Origin: Theropithecus gelada | Lineage: Eukaryota > Chordata > Mammalia > Primates > Cercopithecidae | Assembly: GCF_003255815.1 (NCBI RefSeq) | Contig: NC_037670.1 | Coordinates: 72,133,624 to 72,197,623, forward strand | Reading direction: 5' to 3' | Length of the DNA stretch: 64,000 bases | Shown here: positions 57,569-64,000 of the stretch, piece after piece | Position numbering within the stretch: the first letter of the stretch is position 1 | Layout of the letters: each line of letters begins with the position of its first letter | The notes under the pieces: generated by a model | Seen by the model: only the letters and a program-made list of their open reading frames with translations | Databases searched by the model: none | Told to the model about the DNA's origin: nothing | Translations under genes and position numbers: made by a program

Positions 57569-58125
57569 CAGGAAGAAGCAATAAATCATTATTTGAGATT
57601 TAGCGGTTATTGTAGTAGCTTGCGTCATGTACCCCAACTAATACATACTATATTATATCATGTACGTTCTCTGTGTTGCTTATTTCCTACCTCAACCATA
57701 GCCATCATTTTAAGACAACAATTAAGAAAACAACTTTATCTGCACAAAGTGCTCTCTCTGCCTGATGTTTTTCCCCTCCTCCCTCTGTTCTTGCCTCCCC
57801 AGCACACACACATCCCCCTTTACCTTTATATACTCCTTTTTCAGCTTTGAAATGGCAAGCGGGCCTAACAGGAAAGATTCTTTGGACTTTAAGAACATCC
57901 ATCAGCTTTATTGCTATAGACAGATTTCTTTCCTTAATGATTTTTTTTTTTTTGAGCAAGGAATATGGTTTGCCCTCTCCAGTCATAGAGTGAATTAATT
58001 TGAGGATTTAGCTAGCTACTTGTCATGAACCTGAATGAGAGAAAGGGAGAAACTTTTCATCCACTGCTCACTGTCATTTTCTCTCCTTCTGACTTCCACT
58101 TTCCCTAAATTGTTGCATTAATCTA
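57569..58125. other. Intron, no clear repeat
   Basis: A pyrimidine-rich part (57740-57845) may be an L2 relic; nothing firm. Confidence 0.3.
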
Positions 58126-58240
58126 GCCACTCCCCAATCATCACCACTATAGTGTGAGCTCTTTTAGGAAAAGGACCAGTGCTTATTTGTTTTTTATCCC
58201 TGATATTTGGAAACTACTAGGTAATCATTAAAAGTTAGCT
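58126..58240 (+). repeat. L2 3' fragment
   Basis: TAGTGTGAGCTCTTTTAGGA, AAAGGACCAGTGCTTATTTG and TATCCCTGATATTTGG resemble the L2 3' end. Confidence 0.55.
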
Positions 58241-58454
58241 ATTATTTAGCAATAAGATTAAAACCAGGAGACAAATGGCCTTAACTCCGTTAAGAGGCAT
58301 TAGGACAATTTCATGGGACTAGGAGAGATGCCAGGCCCTTCTCTTAGTCCATAGCTATTTGAATCCCAGATCTGAAACTTAAGGGAAATAAAAATTTAAG
58401 TATACATACCACCTCTCAATTTCTCTTCAAATAATTTTTTTCTTTTTTCCTTCT

Positions 58455-58530
58455 CAAAAAAAGAAGGAGGAGAAGGAGCAAGAGGAGGCTAAGGAGAAGG
58501 AAGAAGGAAGGAAAGAAAAGTAAAGGAAAA
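58455..58530 (+). repeat. Purine-rich (GGA/GAA) tract
   Basis: Almost pure purine on the plus strand with GGAGAA-type units. Confidence 0.85.
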
Positions 58531-59630
58531 TTTTAAGAGGTCCATTTTCTTTTCAAGGATGAAAATCAAGGTCCCAAATGCTTATAAAATCTACCCCTTT
58601 CAACTAATATTTATAGTAAAGCAGTGTAGTAGAGTTAGGTGGAGGAAAAGGAAAACTATGGGAGTAGAAATTGCATTTGCTGAGTACACATGTGAAACGA
58701 CAGTTACCACCTTCATTCTCCAGTGTTAGGTTTTGAAATCGCCATAGTAGGAAATCCACTTTAAATATGTTTGCCTTTGGATCTATTTTTAAATGAAAAA
58801 AAAAATCTCAGTGCTTCTGGTGTATGTATGTACTAGAGACAGTCTTAACCTAAGATGTTAAGAGAGGAGGCTGGGGACAATTTATCAGTGTCAGAACCCA
58901 ACACCAGAAGAGAAATTGGAGTGACCTTTTAACAAAGGTTCTATTTTTAAGATCTAATTGACTTAGCCACTGGGTTTATCTCTGGTATTAAAAATTATTT
59001 AATGGGGTTGCTCCATGAAATTCAAATAGGATGTATGGTAAATCATTACTAAGATGAAACAATGGCAGCAAATATTTACTGATGCAAAACAAAAAGTTCG
59101 TATAGAATACCTGAGAGTTTGCCTGCTGTGGTAGTGAGTTATGAGAGACATCACAACCAAGGCTTGCTTTTGGCTTTTTCCTTGCAACAAAAGAAATAAG
59201 CAGCACTTGGAGTGATCCGAACATCCAGGAGGACTTATAACCTGTCCCTTTGGAATATTTGGTCAAACTCTTGCTTAGTGGTTCTTCACTTTCTCTGAAT
59301 TCCCCACTCTTTCCTTTCCTAATTTGTGTTTCTAGCTGCCCACTCCCATAGTATTTCCCCATTTCTTTAACACTCTCATTTTCAATTTATTCCTTCCCCA
59401 TATCTCTTTCAGGATTTTCCCACATTCAACAATATGACATTATCTCAGATAGGAGAGTCCACTGATGACTGCGCATATGAATAAGGTAAAAAACAGTGCT
59501 CTACAAGGGTCCCTTGCAGTTCCTCAGGGACCTCAGTCTATCAAACATTTTCTCCCCTACATATGCACTCTTTGCACTCTTTCTCTTTCCTATTACAATG
59601 CAACTAGGGTGAAGTATCTTCTATCTTAAA
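58531..59630. other. Intron, single copy
   Basis: Minus-strand frame 58988-59362 (124 codons) has no domain I recognise and is treated as chance. Confidence 0.35.
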
Positions 59631-59643
59631 AGACAATGTTACC

Positions 59644-62600
59644 CAGACTTTAAACCAACAAAAATCAAAAGAAACAAAGAAGGCCACTATATAATGGTAA
59701 AGGGATCAATTCAACAAGAAGAGCTAACAATCCTAAATGTATATGCACCCAACACAGGAGCACCCAGATTCATAAAGCAAGTCCTTAGAGACCTATAAAG
59801 AGACTTAGACTCCCATACAATAATAATGGGAGACTTTAACACCCCACTGTCAACATTAGACAGATCAATGAGACAGAAAGTTAACAAGGATATCCAGGAA
59901 TTGAACACAGCTCTGCACCAAGTGGACCTAATAGACATCTACAGAACTCTCCACCCCAAATCAACAGAATATACATTCTTCTCAGCACCACATCGCACTT
60001 ACTCCAAAATTGACCACATAGTTGGAAGTAAAGCACTCCTCAGCAAATGTAAAAGAACAGAAATTATAACAAACTGTCTCTCAGACCACAGTGCAATCAA
60101 ACTAGAACTCAGGACTAAGAAACTCACTCAAAACCACACAACTACATGGAAACATGAACAACATGCACCTAAATGACTACTGGGTACATAATGAAATAAA
60201 GGCAGAAATAAAGATGTTATTTGAAACCAATGAGAACAAACACACAACATACCAGAATCTCTGGGACACATTTAAAGCTGTGTGTAGACGGAAATTTATA
60301 GTACTAAATGCCCACAAGAGAAAGCAGGAAAGATCTAAAATTGACACCCTAACATCACAATTAAAAGAATTAGAGAAGCAAGAGCAAACACATTCAAAAG
60401 CTAGCAGAAGGCAAGAAATAACTAAGATCAGAGCAGAACTGAAGGAGATAGAGACACAAAAAACCCTTCAAAATAAATCAGTGAATCCAGGAGCTGGTTT
60501 TTTAAAAAGATCAATAAAATTGATAGACCGCTAGCAAGACTAATAAAGAAGAAAAGAGAGAAGAATCAAATAGATGCAATAAAAAATGATAAAGGGGATA
60601 TCACCACACCGATCCCACAGAAATACAAACTACCATCAGAGAATACTATAAACACCTCTATGCAAATAAACTAGAAAATCTACAAGAAATGGATAAATTT
60701 CTGGACACTTACACCCTCCCAAGACTAAACCAGGAAGAAGTTGAATCCCTGAATAGACCAATAACCGGCTCTGAAATTGAGGCAATAATTAATAGCCTAC
60801 CAACCAAAAAAAGTTCAGGACCAGACGGATTCACAGCCAAATTCTACTAGAGGTACAAAGAGGAGCTGGTACCATCCCTTCTGAAACTATTCCAATCAAT
60901 AGAAAAAGAAGGAATCCTCCCTAACTCATTATATGAGGGCAGCATCATCCTGGTATCAAAGCCTGGCAGAGACACAACAAAAAAAAGAGAATTTTACACC
61001 AATATCTCTGATGAACATCGATGCAAAAATCCTCAATAAAATACTAGCAAACCGAATCCAGCAGCACATCAAAAAGCCTATCAACCATCATCAAGTTGGC
61101 TTCATCTCTGGGAGGGATGCAAGGCTGGTTCTATATAAGCAAATCAATAAATGCAATCCATCATATAAATAGAACCAAACAAAAAAACCACATGATTATC
61201 TCAATAGATGCAGAAAAGGGCTTCGACAAAATTCAACAGCACTTCATGCTAAAAACTCTCAATAAGCTAGGTATTGATGGGACGTATCTCAAAATAGTAA
61301 GAGCTATTTATGACAAACCCACAGTCAATATCATACTGAATGGGCAAAAACTGGAAGCATTCCCCTTGAAAACTGGTACAAGACAGGGATGCCCTCTCTC
61401 AACACTCCTATTCAACATAGTGTTGGAAGTTCTGGCCAGGGCAATCAGGCAGGAGAAAGAAATAAAGGGTATTCGATAAGGAAAACAGGAAGTCAGATTG
61501 TCCCTGTTTGCAGGTGACATGATTGTATATTTAGAAAACCCCATCATCTTAGCCCGAAAACTCCTTAAGCTGATAAGCAACTTCAGCAAAGTCTCAGGAT
61601 ACAAAATCAATGTGTAAAAATCACAAGCATTCCTATACACCAATAACAGACAAACAGAGAGCCAAATCATGAGTGAACTCCCATTCACAATTGCTTCAAA
61701 GAGAATAAAATACCTAGGAATCCAACTTACAAGGGATGTGAAGGACCTCTTCAAGGAGAACTACAAACCACTGCTCAATGAAATAAAAGAGCACACTAAC
61801 AAAAGGAAGAACATTCCATGCTCACGGATAGGAAGAATCAATATTGTGAAAATGGCCATACTGCCCAATGTAATTTATAGATTCAATGCCATCCCCATGA
61901 AGCTACCAATGACTTTCTTCACAGAATTGGAAAAAACTACTTTACAGTTCATGTGGAACCAAAAAAGAGCCCGCATTGCCAAGACAATCCTAAGCCAAAA
62001 GAACAAAGCTGGAGGCATCACGCTACCTGACTTCAAACTATACTACAAGGCTACAGTAACCAAAACAAAGATATAGGCCAATGGAACAGAATAGAGGCCT
62101 CAGAAATAATACCACACATCTACGACCATCTGATCTTTGACAAACCTGACAAAAACAAGAAATGGGGAAAGGATTCCCTATTTAATAAATGGTGCTGGGA
62201 AAACCGGCTAGCCATATGTAGAAAGCTGAAACTGGATCCCTTCCTTACACCTTAAACAAAAATTAATTCAAGATGGATTAAAGACTTAAATGTTAGATCC
62301 AAAACATAAAAACCCTAGGAGAAAACCTAAGCTATACTATTCAGGACATAGGTATGGGCAAGGACTTCATGACTAAAATACCAAAAGCAATGGTAACAAA
62401 AGCCAAAATTGACAAATGGGATCTAATTAAACTAAAGAGCTTCTGCACAGCAAAAGAAACTACCATCAGAGTGAACAGGCAACCTACAGAATGGGAGAAA
62501 ATTTTTACAATCTACCCATCTGACAAAGGGCTAATATTCAGATTCTACAAATAACTTAAACAAATTTACAAGAAAAAATCAAACAACCCCATCAAAAAGT

Positions 62601-63414
62601 GGGCGAAGGATATGAACAGACATTTCCCAAAAGAAGACATTTATGCAGACAACAGACACATGAAAAAAAATTCTCATCATCACTGGCTATCAGAGAAATG
62701 CAAATCAAAACCACAATGAGATACCATCTCACACCAGTTAGAATGGTGATCATTAAAAAGTCAGGAAACAACAGGTGCTGGAGAGGATGTGGAGAAATAG
62801 GCATACTTTTACACTATTGGTAGGACTGCAAGCTAGTTCAACCATTGTGGAAGACAGTGTGGCGATTCCTCAAGGATCTAGAACTAGAAATACCATTTGA
62901 CCCAGCCATCCCATTACTGGGTATATATCCAAAGGTATGTATCATGCTGCTATAAAGACACATGCACACATACGTTTACTGCAGCACTACTCACAATAGC
63001 AAAGACTTGGAATCAACCCAAATGTCCATCAATGATAGACTGGATTAAGAAAATGTGGCACATATACACCATGGAATACTATGAAGCCATAAAAAGGATA
63101 AGTTCGTGTCCTTTGTAGGGACATGGATGAAGCTGGAAACCATCATTCTCAGTAAACTATCGCAAGGACAGAAAACCAAACACTGCATGTTCTCACTCAT
63201 AGGTGGGCACTGAACAATAAGAACACTTGGACACAGGATAGGGAACATCACACACCAGGGCCTGTCGTGGGGTGGGGCGGGGGGGAGAAGGATAACATTA
63301 GGAGATATCCCTAATATAAATGAGGAGTTAATAGGTGCAGCACACCAACATGGCACATGTATACACATGTAACAAACCTCCACGTTGTGCACATGTACCC
63401 TAGAACTTAAAAAA

Positions 63415-63445
<31 letters not shown>

Positions 63446-63446
63446 G
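59644..63446 (+). mobile_element. L1PA LINE, 5'-truncated, 3.8 kb
   Basis: Sense L1PA starting inside the ORF2 endonuclease (after DFKPTK). It runs through MGDFN, SDHSA, the reverse transcriptase, the Cys-rich C-terminus and the 3' UTR to GTACCCTAGAACTTAAA and a TA/CA tail. A perfect 13-bp duplication AGACAATGTTACC lies at 59631-59643 and 63447-63459. ORF2 is dead: stops after DL (about 59799), at FY* (about 60850) and elsewhere, several frameshifts, and the catalytic FADD reads FAGD at about 61510. Confidence 0.95.
63415..63446. repeat. (AC)n microsatellite in the L1 tail
   Basis: The L1 poly-A tail has turned into TATATACACAC followed by about 13 AC units before the target duplication. Likely length-variable. 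Confidence 0.92.
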
Positions 63447-63489
63447 AGACAATGTTACCTTGGAAACATATTTCCTATTTGCTATGGTG

Positions 63490-63640
63490 CTGTATCTCTT
63501 ACCTTCCTTCCTGCAAAGATTCATCTATATTCCCTGCCTCCACTGGCTCACTTCCCATTTACTCTTCAATCCATTAAGATCTCAAATCCAGTGTTTATCT
63601 CCAGTGTTGAAGATACTCTCACAGGTATACATACACTTCC
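63490..63640 (+). repeat. L2 ORF2 fragment
   Basis: CCTGCCTCCACTGGCTCACT, TCCCATTTACTCTTCAATCC and ATTAAGATCTCAAATCCAGT resemble the L2 reverse-transcriptase region (protein-level W-L-T-S-H-L-L-F-N-P-L). Confidence 0.55.
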
Positions 63641-64000
63641 ACATTATTAATGTCAATGATACAGGCTTTAAAACAGGAAGCATCTTCCAGAGCCACTGCT
63701 CCTTTTTGAAGAAAGAGGTCCTTACCAGTTCTTTATGAAGAAGTAGTCATGTTCTGGGTACCATATTATTTTGTTTCCCTGGCTACAGCTGACTGGGCCC
63801 CAGGGGCATGAGGCAACACAAGTGATTCAATAACTACCATCTATGGACTATGAGGTCCCTCCCTAATTAGAAACATGGGGATAAACTAGACCAATCAGAT
63901 TCTCTCTTGAAAGAGCTGGTCTAAAGATGGTAATATGGAAGTGCATCCAAGGCGTGCAGACCTCCATAGAGTAACAAAGAATTAGGTTGATGGCAGACTA
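63641..64000. other. Intron, single copy to the window edge
   Basis: Nothing recognised. Confidence 0.3.

Larger units (their letters stand above)
17665..64000 (-). other. SUGCT: SUGCT intronic sequence (probably the single last intron)
   Basis: Everything upstream of the last exon on the gene strand. I looked for the preceding exon (family segment around Y-G-P-I-N and E-H-P-T-V-G) on the minus strand and did not recognise it, so the last intron appears to exceed 46 kb. SUGCT is known to be a very large gene. A short exon could have been missed by eye. Confidence 0.6.

Noticed and set aside
61096..61479. Reverse-transcriptase open frame as a retron or other novel RT system
   Set aside because: Colinear with L1PA ORF2 on both sides, with a 13-bp L1 target duplication; nothing suggests a separate RT system.

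Overview
This window is primate nuclear DNA, most likely human or another catarrhine (ape or Old World monkey). The evidence is about a dozen Alu SINEs (AluJ to AluY types), two L1PA-type LINEs with recognisable 3' ends, many old mammalian MIR, L2 and L1M relics, and MaLR and ERV LTRs. Nearly all reading frames longer than 60 codons are chance frames or pieces of LINE reverse transcriptase. I see no bacterial, plasmid or phage sequence and no CRISPR array, rRNA or tRNA gene.

One protein-coding exon is supported: minus strand, 17633 down to 17470. It has a good acceptor (pyrimidine tract plus AG), 53 complete codons, a TGA stop, and an AATAAA signal about 250 bases past the stop. The peptide, beginning (G)PAVRYSKFKMSEARPPPLLG, matches the C-terminus of SUGCT (C7orf10), the mitochondrial succinyl-CoA:glutarate-CoA transferase whose loss causes glutaric aciduria type 3. 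The window is therefore antisense to the gene. Positions 1 to about 17190 are downstream flank, 17190-17633 is the last exon, and 17634-64000 is intron, probably all within the very long last intron because no further SUGCT exon was recognised.

Layout. 1-6200: mostly single-copy flank with MIR, L2 and a MER5-type hAT element. 6235-9690: nested repeats, an old L1M 3' UTR carrying an MLT1 LTR and an unnamed repeat, followed by an AluJ and an L1PA 3' end. 9700-17190: repeat-poor flank with an AT-rich scrambled satellite-like patch, a GA tract and two Alus. 17470-17633: SUGCT exon. 17.6-29.2 kb: intron with many MIRs, old LINEs and Alus. 29.3-34.9 kb: ERV-type LTR, then a twin-primed (5'-inverted) L1 with an Alu in its tail. 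36.8-39.8 kb: L2 split by an 836-bp ERV1-type solo LTR and an Alu. 42.1-46.1 kb: old L1M with two Alu insertions. 46.2-53.6 kb: Alus, hAT, CR1/L3-type and L2 relics, and an old LINE split by an LTR. 53.6-59.6 kb: mostly single copy, with one MaLR LTR. 59.6-63.4 kb: 5'-truncated L1PA with a perfect 13-bp target duplication.

The only conventional gene function is SUGCT; the rest is a layered record of transposition. I did not find an undescribed biological system. The points most worth a second look are the exon's residue differences, the twin-primed L1, the nested insertions and the LTRs lying in the last intron.
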